This document shows positions 25,688 through 33,975 of a stretch of 43,185 bases of DNA, piece by piece. Origin of the DNA: Australimonas brisbanensis (lineage in GTDB: Bacteria > Chloroflexota > Dehalococcoidia > Lucifugimonadales > Australimonadaceae); contig JAYQTA010000013.1 of NCBI GenBank assembly GCA_038147155.1, forward strand, positions 1 to 43,185. The letters are read 5' to 3'. A model generated the notes under the pieces. The model ran no database searches, was not told where the DNA came from, and was given only the letters and a program-made list of their open reading frames with translations. The position numbers and the translations under genes were made by a program. How positions within the stretch are numbered: position 1 is the stretch's first letter; every line of letters starts with the position of its first letter.

Positions 25688-28015
25688 CTAGGCCCCCCGC
25701 ATGCGGGCGATGGCCTCCCACACCCGCTCCTGGGTGAGCGGCGGGTTCACCTCGCCCACGGCCCCGGCACCGCCAGTCAGTTGGGCCAGCGCGTCGTGGA
25801 CGGCGTTGCCCACGGCGGGGAAGGCCGCGACCGCCGGGGCCTCCCCCATGCCCTTCATGCGGGTGGGCGTGAGGGTGGAGGGCGTCTCCAGCAGCTCCAC
25901 CTCCAGCTCCGGCAGGCCCGAGGCCTGGGGGAAGGCGTAGTCCATCAGCGAGGCGTGGGGCGTGCGCCCGTCGGGCCCGTACTCCACCGCCTCCCACAGT
26001 GCCTCGCCTATCCCCTGCACCGCCCCGCCCTGCACCTGAGCGCGCACGATGAGCGGGTTCACCACGGGGCCGGGATCGTGGGCGGCGACGTAGCGCACCA
26101 GGCGCACGCGGCCCGTGTCTCGGTCCACCTCCACCACGGCGACGTGGGCCGCGAAGGAGAAGGCCGAGCCCGGCAGCACGTAGACGTGCTCCAGTTCGAA
26201 CCACCCGCTCTCGGTGGTCTCGCGGTCGCGCTGGGCCAACGCGGCCACCTGGCCGATGCCCATGCGCCGGCCCTCGCCGCCCGCGCTGAACACCTCGCCC
26301 TCCTCGAAGCGCACGTCCTCCGGCGGGCACTCCAGCGCCTCCGCTGCGGTGGCGGCCAGCGCCTCGCGCGCCAGGCCCGCCGCCTCGAAGGCCGCCGACC
26401 CGCCGATGACCAGCGAGCGCGAGGCGTAGGTGCCGGTACCGGGCCCCACGGGCCTGGAGAGGGCCGTATCGCCCGTGCGCAACATCACGTCCCACGGGCG
26501 AACGCCCATCTGGTCGGCGACCAACTGCGCGAAGGTGGTGGCCATGCCCTGCCCGTGGGGGAACACGTCCGAGTCCACCAGCACGTGGCCATCGGGCCGG
26601 ATGGTGACCCGCGCGTAGGAGGACCGCGCCGCCTGACCGCCGGAGCCACCGGAGCCCGCCGTGATGGTGGAGAGGCCCACGCCCAGCAGCGGGCCGCTGC
26701 CGGACTCGCGCCGTCGGGCCTGCTCGGCCCGCAGCCCCGCGTAGTCCACCCGGCCCAGCGCGCGCTCCAGCACCGGGGCGTAGTTGCCGGTGTCGTAGGT
26801 GAGCCCGCCGGGGGTGGTGTGGGGGAACTCGTCCGGAGTGAGCATGTTGACCCGGCGCAGTTCGGCAGGGTCCATGCCCAGCGCTGCGGCGCCCCGGTCC
26901 ATCACCCGCTCCATCATGTAGGTGACCTCCGGCTGCCCCGCGCCCCGGTAGGGGCCCATGGGCGGCTTGGTGGTCATCACCGCCTTCAGGTCCACCCGCA
27001 TGTGGGCCACCCGGTAGGGGCCGATGAGGCGCTTGGAGGACAGGTCCGGTGAGATGAACGAGCCGTGGATGTGGTAGCCGCCGATGTCGGCGAGCGCCTC
27101 GAACCGGATGCCCAGCAGCACCCCCCCGGCGTCGAACCCCGCCTCGGCGCGGCCCCAGTAGCCCCGCGCGTGGGAGGCCGCCAGGTTCTCGCCCCGGCGC
27201 TCGATCCACCGCACCGGTCGCCCCAGCAGGTGCGCGGCCACGGCGGTGGCGGCCTCGTCGGGGTAGAGGTGGTGCTTCATGCCGAAGCCACCGCCCACGT
27301 CGGGCCCCACCACGTGGAAGTCCGGCGCACTCTCCCCGAACACGTGGCGCAGCTGCGCGCGCATCTCGTGGGGCGATTGGGTGGAGGTGAAGAACTCCAT
27401 CACCCCATCGCCGGGAATGGCGACGGCCCCGCGGCACTCCAGGGGAGCGGGGGAGACGCGCGGCACCCAGAACTCGGCGCGCACCACCGTGGCGGCGCGG
27501 GCGATGGCCGCGTCCGGGTCGCCGTCGCCGATGACGTTGTGCAGGCAGACGTTATCGCCCATCGCCGGATGCAGGGGCGGTGCGTCCAGTGCGGCACGCA
27601 CGTCCCACAGCGGCGGGAGCGGGGCGTAATCGGGGCGCACCAGCGCGGCGGCGTCCTCCGCGATGGCAGGGCTCTCGGCCACCACCAGCGCCACGGGCTG
27701 ACCCACGTAGCACACCAGGCCCTCGGCCACCAGCGGGTGCTCCGCACCCTCCTTGGAGGCCACGCCCGGCCGGCGCATCACCTCCAGGTGCGCGAAGGCG
27801 CGCAGGTCCTCGGCCGTGTACACGGCCAGCACGCCGGGGAGGGCGCGGGCCTCGTCCGTGGCGATGGCCCGCACGCGGGCGTGGGGCTCCGTGGAGCGCA
27901 CCACCGCCATGTGCGCCATGCCGGGGGCCTGCTTGTCCTCCACGAAGGATCCCTGCCCGCGCAGCAGGCGCTCGTCCTCGAACCGGCGCAGCGAGCGCCC
28001 CGTGTAGGTGATCAC
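25688..28015 (-). CDS. molybdenum hydroxylase large subunit (CoxL/XdhB-like)
   Basis: A 775-residue catalytic subunit of the xanthine oxidase family that binds molybdopterin cytosine dinucleotide. The segments GPDVGGGFGMKHHLYPDE and PMGPYRGAGQPE line the cofactor; the catalytic Glu is in KGMGEAPAVAAFPAVGNAV near the C-terminus. The loop PYRGAGQPE is not the AYxCSFR loop of true CO dehydrogenase, so CO is not the substrate; a hydroxylation of an aldehyde or N-heterocycle is expected. The start is GTG at 28015, which overlaps the TGA of the medium-subunit gene by four bases (GTGA). It is last in the order small, medium, large. Confidence 0.93.
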   Translation of the reverse strand: MITYTGRSLRRFEDERLLRGQGSFVEDKQAPGMAHMAVVRSTEPHARVRAIATDEARALPGVLAVYTAEDLRAFAHLEVMRRPGVASKEGAEHPLVAEGLVCYVGQPVALVVAESPAIAEDAAALVRPDYAPLPPLWDVRAALDAPPLHPAMGDNVCLHNVIGDGDPDAAIARAATVVRAEFWVPRVSPAPLECRGAVAIPGDGVMEFFTSTQSPHEMRAQLRHVFGESAPDFHVVGPDVGGGFGMKHHLYPDEAATAVAAHLLGRPVRWIERRGENLAASHARGYWGRAEAGFDAGGVLLGIRFEALADIGGYHIHGSFISPDLSSKRLIGPYRVAHMRVDLKAVMTTKPPMGPYRGAGQPEVTYMMERVMDRGAAALGMDPAELRRVNMLTPDEFPHTTPGGLTYDTGNYAPVLERALGRVDYAGLRAEQARRRESGSGPLLGVGLSTITAGSGGSGGQAARSSYARVTIRPDGHVLVDSDVFPHGQGMATTFAQLVADQMGVRPWDVMLRTGDTALSRPVGPGTGTYASRSLVIGGSAAFEAAGLAREALAATAAEALECPPEDVRFEEGEVFSAGGEGRRMGIGQVAALAQRDRETTESGWFELEHVYVLPGSAFSFAAHVAVVEVDRDTGRVRLVRYVAAHDPGPVVNPLIVRAQVQGGAVQGIGEALWEAVEYGPDGRTPHASLMDYAFPQASGLPELEVELLETPSTLTPTRMKGMGEAPAVAAFPAVGNAVHDALAQLTGGAGAVGEVNPPLTQERVWEAIARMRGA

Positions 28016-28887
28016 AAGGGCACCCCCGCCCGCTCGCTCGCCGCCCGCAGCGCCCGCTCCGTCAGCACCGCCGTCAGGTGCTCCCGGTAGGCGGCCGAGC
28101 CGTGGGCGTCGGCCAGGAACGCAACGCCCCGCCCTGCGGCGCGAGCCGCACGCGCGATAGCCTGGCCCGTGAGGGGCCTGCCCTCCAGCGAGCGCTCGGC
28201 GGCGCGGGCGCGAAAGGCCACGGGCCCCGCACCGGTCACGGCGATGCGCGCGCGGGCGCACGCCCCGCCCCGCCCCGGCGTCACCAGCGCCGCCACGCCC
28301 ACCACGGCGAAGCGCGAGGCGTGGTTCTCCAGCTTCTCGTAGGCCCAGCCGGTGTTGCGGGGCTGAGCGGGGAAGACGATGCGGGTGAGCAGTTCGCTCT
28401 CGCCCAGCGCCGTGGTGTACGGGTCCAGGAAGAAGCGGTGGGCCGCGATGCGCCGCGCCCGCCCCGCCCCCGCCGTGTGCAGCACGCCCTCCAGCGCCAG
28501 CACGGCGGCGGGCAGGTCGGCGGCGGGGTCGGCGTGGGCGAGGGAGCCGCCCAGGGTGCCGCGATTGCGCACCTGCCTATCGCCCACCGTCCCGGCCACG
28601 TGCGCCAGCAGCGGCAGGCGCCGAGCCAGCAGGTGAGAGCGCTCCACGTCGCGGTGCGCCGTCATGGCGCCCACCCCGATGCCTCCGTCCACGGCCCCGA
28701 TGCCCGCAAGTTCGCCGATGCGGCCCAGGTCCACCAGATGCTCCGGCTGGGCCAGGCGCAGGCGCATGGCCGGCACCAGGGACATGCCGCCCGCCAGGGG
28801 GCGCGCCTCGCCGGGGTGCGCGCGCAGCAGCCGCACGGCGGCGCGCAGGCTCTGGGGCGCGTGGTAGGTGAAGGGGGCCGTGTACAT
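28012..28887 (-). CDS. molybdenum hydroxylase FAD subunit (CoxM-like)
   Basis: A 291-residue FAD-binding subunit that passes electrons from the iron-sulphur subunit to an acceptor. The FAD motifs are AGGMSLVPAMRLRL (33-46) and RNRGTLGGSLAHADPAADLP (near 108-127). The C-terminal CO-dehydrogenase flavoprotein domain follows. The ATG overlaps the small-subunit stop by one base (TGATG at 28885-28889), and the end overlaps the large-subunit start by four. Tight coupling shows the three subunits form one enzyme. Confidence 0.93.
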   Translation of the reverse strand: MYTAPFTYHAPQSLRAAVRLLRAHPGEARPLAGGMSLVPAMRLRLAQPEHLVDLGRIGELAGIGAVDGGIGVGAMTAHRDVERSHLLARRLPLLAHVAGTVGDRQVRNRGTLGGSLAHADPAADLPAAVLALEGVLHTAGAGRARRIAAHRFFLDPYTTALGESELLTRIVFPAQPRNTGWAYEKLENHASRFAVVGVAALVTPGRGGACARARIAVTGAGPVAFRARAAERSLEGRPLTGQAIARAARAAGRGVAFLADAHGSAAYREHLTAVLTERALRAASERAGVPL

Positions 28888-29399
28888 CAGCCCAGCTCCC
28901 GCAGCGCAGGCTCCGGCGCATCGCCCGCTCCCGCCTCCCGCAGCGCCCTGGCGGCGGTGAGCGCCGCGTCCACGATGTGCTGGTAGCCGGTGCAGCGGCA
29001 CAGGTGGCCGTCCAGCGCTGTGCGCACTTGCGCTGGCGTGGGGTCGGGGTGCTCGCCCAGGAAGTCCACCAGCCCCAGCACCAGGCCGGGGGTGCAGAAG
29101 CCGCACTGGAGGCCGTGCTCGGCCTTCAACGCCGCCTGCACCGGGTGGAGGCGCTTGCCCCTGGCGAGCCCCTCCACGGTGGTTACCCGCGCCCCGTCAG
29201 CCTGCACGGCGAGCACGGAGCACGATTTAGCTGCACGACCGTTCAGCAGCACCGTGCACGCCCCGCACTGGGCGGTGTCGCACCCGATGTGCGCGCCCGT
29301 CAGGCCCAACCCCTCGCGCAGCAGCTCCACCAGCAGGGTGCGGTCCTCCACCTCGACGGTGTGCCGCTTCCCGTTGACGGTCAGGGTTATCCGGTACAT
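28887..29399 (-). CDS. molybdenum hydroxylase [2Fe-2S] subunit (CoxS-like)
   Basis: A 170-residue protein with two iron-sulphur clusters. The plant-ferredoxin-type cluster is bound by C40, C45, C48 and C60; the second, in the helical domain, by C99, C102, C134 and C136 (CGFC and CRCTGYQ). The length is normal for CoxS with a short C-terminal tail. The ATG at 29399 lies six bases after the alcohol dehydrogenase gene. It is the first of the three hydroxylase subunit genes. Confidence 0.95.
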   Translation of the reverse strand: MYRITLTVNGKRHTVEVEDRTLLVELLREGLGLTGAHIGCDTAQCGACTVLLNGRAAKSCSVLAVQADGARVTTVEGLARGKRLHPVQAALKAEHGLQCGFCTPGLVLGLVDFLGEHPDPTPAQVRTALDGHLCRCTGYQHIVDAALTAARALREAGAGDAPEPALRELG

Positions 29400-29405
29400 G
29401 GCAAC

Positions 29406-30500
29406 CTACGAGAAGGTGATGATGCCGCGCCCCACCACACCCCGATCCAGCTCCTCATAGGCCTCGTTGATCTGGTCCAGGGTGTAGGTGCGGGTGATGA
29501 GCCCGTCCACGTCCAGGCGGCCCTGGGTGTACAGGTCCACCATCTTGTGGAAGTCCAGCGCCGGGCGCGCGGTGCCGTAGTAGGAGCCCTTGAGCGTCTT
29601 CTCCTGACGCACCAGGGCCACCGGGTCGATGGGGATGCGCTCGGTCATCGGCGCGAGGCCCACGATGACGGCGGTGCCGCCCTTGCGCACCGAGTCGAAG
29701 GCCTGCACGCTCGTCTCCCCACCACCGAACGCCTCGAAGCCGAAGTCGGCCCCGCCACCGGTGAGCTCGCGCACGCGCTTCACCACGTCCTCGGCCCGCG
29801 CGTTGATGGTATGCGTGGCCCCGAAGCGGCCCGCGAACTCCAGCGCCGCATCGTTCACGTCCACCGCGATGATGGTGGAGGCACCAGCGAGGCGCAGCCC
29901 CTGGAGCACGTTGAGGCCCACGCCGCCGCACCCGATGACCACCGAGGAGCAGCCGGGGTCTGGCTTGGCGTTGAACAGCACCGAGCCCACGCCCGTGGTG
30001 ACCGAGCAACCGATGAGCGCGGCCTGGGGCAGCGGGAAGGACGGGTCTATCTTGATGCACCCGGTCTCCGGGACGATGGCCTCCTCGGCGAAGCAGGCCA
30101 CCTTGCCCATGTGCGCCAATTCCGCCCCGCCAGCTCCGTGCAGGCGGCGGGTGCCGTCGAACATGGCGGCGCCCGTGGCCATGTGGGTGTCGCACACGTT
30201 GGCGTGGCCCGTCAGACACGAGCGGCAGTGGCCGCAGTAGGGCACGAAGGAGAGGATGACGTGGTCACCGGGGGCCACGCGGGTCACGCCCGGCCCCGTC
30301 TCCACCACCACGGCGGAGCCCTCGTGACCCAGCACGGCGGGGATGGGCAGGACGGCCTCGCCCTTCATGAAGTGCAGGTCCGAGCGGCACACGCCCGCAG
30401 CCGCCACCTTCACGCGCACCTCGCCCGCCCTGGGCGGGTCCAGCGTCACGTCCTCGATGACCAGCGGCTTGTTCAGTTCGTACAGGACGGCTGCCTTCAT
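29406..30500 (-). CDS. zinc-dependent alcohol dehydrogenase
   Basis: A 364-residue MDR-family dehydrogenase. Catalytic zinc ligands: C38 (GVCRSDLH), H59 with E60 (GHEG) and a later Cys (C164, in LIGCSVTTG). Structural zinc: C89, C92, C95 and C103. The NAD motif is GCGGVGLN. The length and the GCSVTTGVGSVLFNAK segment are like class III-type enzymes. The ATG at 30500 has GGAG upstream. It precedes the molybdenum hydroxylase genes by six bases: an alcohol oxidised here to an aldehyde could be taken by the hydroxylase to the acid (inference). Confidence 0.93.
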   Translation of the reverse strand: MKAAVLYELNKPLVIEDVTLDPPRAGEVRVKVAAAGVCRSDLHFMKGEAVLPIPAVLGHEGSAVVVETGPGVTRVAPGDHVILSFVPYCGHCRSCLTGHANVCDTHMATGAAMFDGTRRLHGAGGAELAHMGKVACFAEEAIVPETGCIKIDPSFPLPQAALIGCSVTTGVGSVLFNAKPDPGCSSVVIGCGGVGLNVLQGLRLAGASTIIAVDVNDAALEFAGRFGATHTINARAEDVVKRVRELTGGGADFGFEAFGGGETSVQAFDSVRKGGTAVIVGLAPMTERIPIDPVALVRQEKTLKGSYYGTARPALDFHKMVDLYTQGRLDVDGLITRTYTLDQINEAYEELDRGVVGRGIITFS

Positions 30501-30565
30501 GCCTCACGCTCCTCGATGCTCACGGGCGGAGCCTATCAGCGCCGCCCCCCCCGGTGCCAGGCCGT

Positions 30566-31390
30566 CTAGCGCGTCACGCCCGGCCCGCCGTGCTGCTGCT
30601 GTGCCAGGCGCTGGTAGGTGACGGGGCTGGTGACCAGCAGGCCCGCGTCCACGGGCAGCGCCACGCCGGTGATCCAGCGCGCCTCGTCAGAGGCGAGGAA
30701 CACCGCCGCCCACGCCACGTCCCACCCGGTTCCCTCGGTGTGCAGCGGGGCGGCATCGCGCCGCACCTGGCGCAGGTCCGCGTCCATGCGCGGGGCCACC
30801 ATGGGCGTGTACAGCAGCCCCGGCACGATGCAGTTCACCCGGATGCCCTGGGGGCCGTGATCGCCCGCCATGGAGCGGGTGATGCCGATGACGGCGGCCT
30901 TGGAGGTGGTGTAGGGAGTGGAGGAGTTGGCCCGCAACCCTGCGATGGAGGAGATGGTGATGATGGAGCCACCGCCGTTCTTCACCATCTCGGGCACGCC
31001 GTACTTGGAGCAGAGCATGATGGACTTCACGTTGACGGCCATGATGTGGTCCCACTGCTCCTCGGTGACCTCGGTCACGTCGGCGCGGGTGGAGATGCCC
31101 ACGTTGTTGTCCAGGATGTCCAGCCGTCCGTAGAGGCGGATCGCCTCGTCCACCATCGCCTTGGCCTCGGCGGCCTTGGTCACGTCGGCCTGGAACGCGG
31201 CGGCCTCCCCGCCCTCGGCGCGGATCATGTCCACCGTCTCCTGGGCGCGCGCCAGCACCATGTCAGCGGCCAGCACCTTGGCGCCCTCGCGGGCGAAGAG
31301 CACCGCCGTCGCCTTGCCGTTGCCGATGCCCTCACCGGACGACCCGGCCCCCGTCACGATGGCAACCTTGCCTGCCAGACGTCCCGCCAT
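30566..31390 (-). CDS. short-chain dehydrogenase/reductase
   Basis: A 274-residue SDR. The cofactor loop is TGAGSSGEGIG (13-23) with the fold-stabilising NNVG (95-98) in place of NNAG. The catalytic set is S147, Y160 and K164 (YTTSK). The ATG at 31390 has AGGAGG 5 bases upstream. It is 65 bases upstream of the alcohol dehydrogenase and likely heads that operon. It probably oxidises a secondary alcohol or dihydrodiol; the substrate is unknown. Confidence 0.92.
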   Translation of the reverse strand: MAGRLAGKVAIVTGAGSSGEGIGNGKATAVLFAREGAKVLAADMVLARAQETVDMIRAEGGEAAAFQADVTKAAEAKAMVDEAIRLYGRLDILDNNVGISTRADVTEVTEEQWDHIMAVNVKSIMLCSKYGVPEMVKNGGGSIITISSIAGLRANSSTPYTTSKAAVIGITRSMAGDHGPQGIRVNCIVPGLLYTPMVAPRMDADLRQVRRDAAPLHTEGTGWDVAWAAVFLASDEARWITGVALPVDAGLLVTSPVTYQRLAQQQHGGPGVTR

Positions 31391-31499
31391 GCGCGCCTCC
31401 TGCCCGCCGTGATTCGTGCCTGCGCGCTCGGCGCGGCGCGGGCCATTCTAGGCCACCCGCGCCTGGCATGCGCGTGAGGGGTGTGCCACAATCCGGGCC

Positions 31500-32450
31500 A
31501 TGAGCACACCCGCCCCCTACACCGTCGCCGTGGTGCAGGCCGCCTCCGTGGCCTTCGACACCCCGGCCACCCTGGACAAGCTGGAGCGCCTGGCGGCAGA
31601 GGCCGCCGCCACCGGCGCACGCCTCGCCCTCTTCCCGGAGGCCTTCGTGGGCGGCTACCCGCGCGGCATGGACTTCGGCGCGCTCATTGGCGCGCGCTCG
31701 CCGGAGGGCCGTGAGTGGTACCGGCGCTACCACGCCGGGGCCATCGAGGTGCCGGGGCTTGAGACGGAGCGCATGGGCCAGGCCGCAGCGCGTCACGCCA
31801 TGCACCTGGTGGTCGGGGTGATCGAGCGCGAGGGCGGCACGTGCTACTGCTCCGTGCTGTTCTTCGGGCCGGATGGGGCGCTCTTGGGCAAGCACCGCAA
31901 GCTGATGCCCACCGCCGCCGAGCGGCTGGTGTGGGGGTACGGCGACGGCTCCACCCTGCCCGCCCTGGACACCCCGCTGGGCAGGCTGGGCGCGGTGATC
32001 TGCTGGGAGAACTACATGCCGCTGCTACGCGCGGCCATGTACGCCAAGGGCGTGCAGGTCTACTGCGCGCCCACGGCGGACGGACGCCCCACCTGGCTGC
32101 CGACCATGCAGCACATCGCCATGGAGGGGCGCTGCTTCGTCCTCTCGGCCAACCAGTTCGCCCGCCGCTCCGATTACCCCGCCGACTACCCGGTGGACGC
32201 CGCGCCCGATGCGGTGCTCTCGGCGGGCGGATCGTGCATCGTCAGCCCGCTGGGCGAGGTGCTGGCGCGCCCTGACTTCTCCGGTGAGGGCGTGCTCACC
32301 GCTCAGATAGACCTGGGCGAGGTGGCGCGCGGCAAGTTCGACTTCGACGCCGTCGGCCACTACGCCCGCCCCGACGTGTTCCGCCTCCTGGTGAACGAGG
32401 CCCCCCAGCCCCCCGTGGTGCTGGGCCTGGACGGGCTGCCGGAGGGCTGA
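31500..32450 (+). CDS. nitrilase-family carbon-nitrogen hydrolase
   Basis: A 316-residue hydrolase with the full catalytic set: E47 (FPEAF), K134 (GKHRKLMP) and C168 (ICWENYMP). The KHRKLMPTAAERLVWGYGDG run is typical of true nitrilases, so nitrile-to-acid hydrolysis is more likely than amide hydrolysis. No ribosome site precedes the ATG at 31500; instead CACAAT (31487-31492) lies 7 bases before it, as expected of a leaderless transcript. Its TGA overlaps the next ATG by one base (TGATG). Aromatic or aliphatic nitriles are possible substrates. Confidence 0.92.
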   Translation: MSTPAPYTVAVVQAASVAFDTPATLDKLERLAAEAAATGARLALFPEAFVGGYPRGMDFGALIGARSPEGREWYRRYHAGAIEVPGLETERMGQAAARHAMHLVVGVIEREGGTCYCSVLFFGPDGALLGKHRKLMPTAAERLVWGYGDGSTLPALDTPLGRLGAVICWENYMPLLRAAMYAKGVQVYCAPTADGRPTWLPTMQHIAMEGRCFVLSANQFARRSDYPADYPVDAAPDAVLSAGGSCIVSPLGEVLARPDFSGEGVLTAQIDLGEVARGKFDFDAVGHYARPDVFRLLVNEAPQPPVVLGLDGLPEG

Positions 32451-33283
32451 TGCGCTTCGCCTTCGTGCTCCCCGGCTACGACCCACGCACCAGCGCCGCC
32501 ATGGCCCGCGAGGCGGAGGCAGCGGGGTGGGACGGGGTGTTCGTCCCTGACGCCCTGGCCATCGCCACCCCTGCTGTCCCCCCCTTCCCCCAGTTCAACG
32601 CCTGGGTTACCCTGGCCGCCGTGGCCGCCGCCACGGAGCGCATCACCCTGGGCCCGCTGGTGTGCGCGGTGCCCCGGCGGCGCCCCTGGGAACTGGCCCG
32701 CGAGGCGGCCGGGGTGGACCTGCTGTCCGGCGGGCGGCTGGTGCTACCCGTGGGGCTGGGGGCGGCGGCGGATGACGCGGGGTTCCGGGCGGTGGGTGAA
32801 CCGATGACGCGCCAGGAACGCGCCGCGCGGCTGAACGAGACGCTGGGCCTGCTGGACGCACTGTGGAGCGGGAACGAGGTGCGCCATGCCGGCACCCACT
32901 GGCAGGTGGACGGCATGACCCAACTGCCCACCCCGCACCAGCGCCCGCGCATACCCCTCTGGCCGGTGGCTGGCGTGGGCAGCGCGCCGGGGGCGCGGCG
33001 GGCCGCTCGCTGGGACGGCGTGGTGCCCCAGGTGCCCGGTGGCGCGCGCCCCCTCACACCGGACGACGTGCGCGCCACCCTCGCGGCCATCACGGCGGAG
33101 CGCGGGAGCCTGGAGGGCTTCGAGTGCCTGGTGGAGCCGTGGGCGGAGCCGGAGCAGGCCCCCGCGCTGGTGGAGGCGTTCTCGCAGGCCGGGGCCACGT
33201 GGTGGGTGGAGTCGGCGTGGATGGAGCCGGACGCCGGGCGGGTGCGTGCGCGCATCGCCGCGGGTCCGCCCCGGAGCGGCTAG
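32450..33283 (+). CDS. luciferase-like (LLM) flavin/F420 oxidoreductase
   Basis: A 277-residue TIM-barrel protein of the luciferase-like superfamily, slightly short. Landmarks: MRFAFVLPGYDPR at the N-terminus, AAATERITLGPLVCAVPRRRPWELAREAAGVDLLSGGR in separate strands and helices, and IPLWPVAGVGSA before the C-terminal part. FMN versus F420 use is undecided. It is coupled to the nitrilase gene by a one-base overlap, suggesting sequential steps on one compound. It is distantly related to the LLM gene at 14595. Confidence 0.87.
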   Translation: MRFAFVLPGYDPRTSAAMAREAEAAGWDGVFVPDALAIATPAVPPFPQFNAWVTLAAVAAATERITLGPLVCAVPRRRPWELAREAAGVDLLSGGRLVLPVGLGAAADDAGFRAVGEPMTRQERAARLNETLGLLDALWSGNEVRHAGTHWQVDGMTQLPTPHQRPRIPLWPVAGVGSAPGARRAARWDGVVPQVPGGARPLTPDDVRATLAAITAERGSLEGFECLVEPWAEPEQAPALVEAFSQAGATWWVESAWMEPDAGRVRARIAAGPPRSG

Positions 33284-33298
33284 CCAGGAGGGGGAACG

Positions 33299-33664
33299 AT
33301 GGCCTACGACCAGGAACTGGCCGACCGCGTGGGCGCCGCCCTGGCGGGTGAGAGCGGCACGGGCTAGAAGCGCATGTTCGGCGGTCTCTGCTTCCTGAAG
33401 GACGGCAAGATGACCGTGGGCATCACCGGCGATGAGCTGATGGTGCGCGTGGGGCCTGAGGCCCACAACGAGGCGCTGGCCCAACCCGGTGCGCGAGCCA
33501 TGGACTTCACCGGCAGACCCATGCAGGGGTTCGTGTACGTGGCGGCTGACGCGCTGCGGGACGACGCTGCGCTGGCGAGGTGGGTGCGCCGGGGCCTCGC
33601 AGGCGCTGCCAGCGCACCGGCCAAGAAGCCGCGCAAGCCCCGCGCCCCGCGCAGGAACGCCTAG
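33299..33664 (+). pseudogene. TfoX N-terminal-domain protein interrupted by an in-frame TAG
   Basis: The frame starts with MAYDQELADRVGAALAG at 33299, with AGGAGG upstream, and continues in the same frame to 33664 through one TAG at 33365-33367 (codon 23). Downstream, KRMFGGLCFLKDGKMTVGI and MDFTGRPMQGFVYVAADAL are a good TfoX N-terminal domain. Relatives have Glu at the stop position, so one GAG-to-TAG change explains it. The frame is otherwise intact over 121 codons. It is either a recent nonsense mutation, a sequencing error, or read through. It sits 15 bases after the LLM gene. Confidence 0.8.
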
Positions 33665-33888
33665 TCCTGCTCGTCCGTCACCGGGTGCTCGGGCACGTTG
33701 CCCATGAGCAGGTCGGACAGCTCCTCCACGCGCCCCTCGAAGATGGGCCCCTCGATGGACGATTCCATGCGGGCGTACCAGCCGTCGGAGATGCGCGCCG
33801 CGAAGATGGTGAGGTGGCCGTTGTGCACCACGATCTCACCCGCCCCCAGCAGCTCGCGCTCGCCGCCTCCGTCCTTGGCCTCCGACAC
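33661..33888 (-). CDS. small conserved-looking hypothetical protein
   Basis: A 75-residue acidic protein with no family I recognise. The start is GTG at 33888 with AGGAGG 5 bases upstream, a strong ribosome site that supports the gene. Its stop shares a CTAG with the stop of the TfoX gene on the other strand. Sequence such as VVHNGHLTIFAARISDGWYA suggests a small beta-rich domain. Expression as a single gene is likely. Confidence 0.6.
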   Translation of the reverse strand: MSEAKDGGGERELLGAGEIVVHNGHLTIFAARISDGWYARMESSIEGPIFEGRVEELSDLLMGNVPEHPVTDEQD

Positions 33889-33975
33889 GCCGCCTCCTGC
33901 TTCCCCGGTAAAGACTGGCCGGTCGGTTTCAAGCGCACCACCCGCCCCGCTTGCCCTGACGGTGGGGGCGATGCC

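Noticed and set aside
25688..29399. Aerobic CO dehydrogenase
   Set aside because: The large subunit lacks the Cys-containing active-site loop of true CO dehydrogenases.
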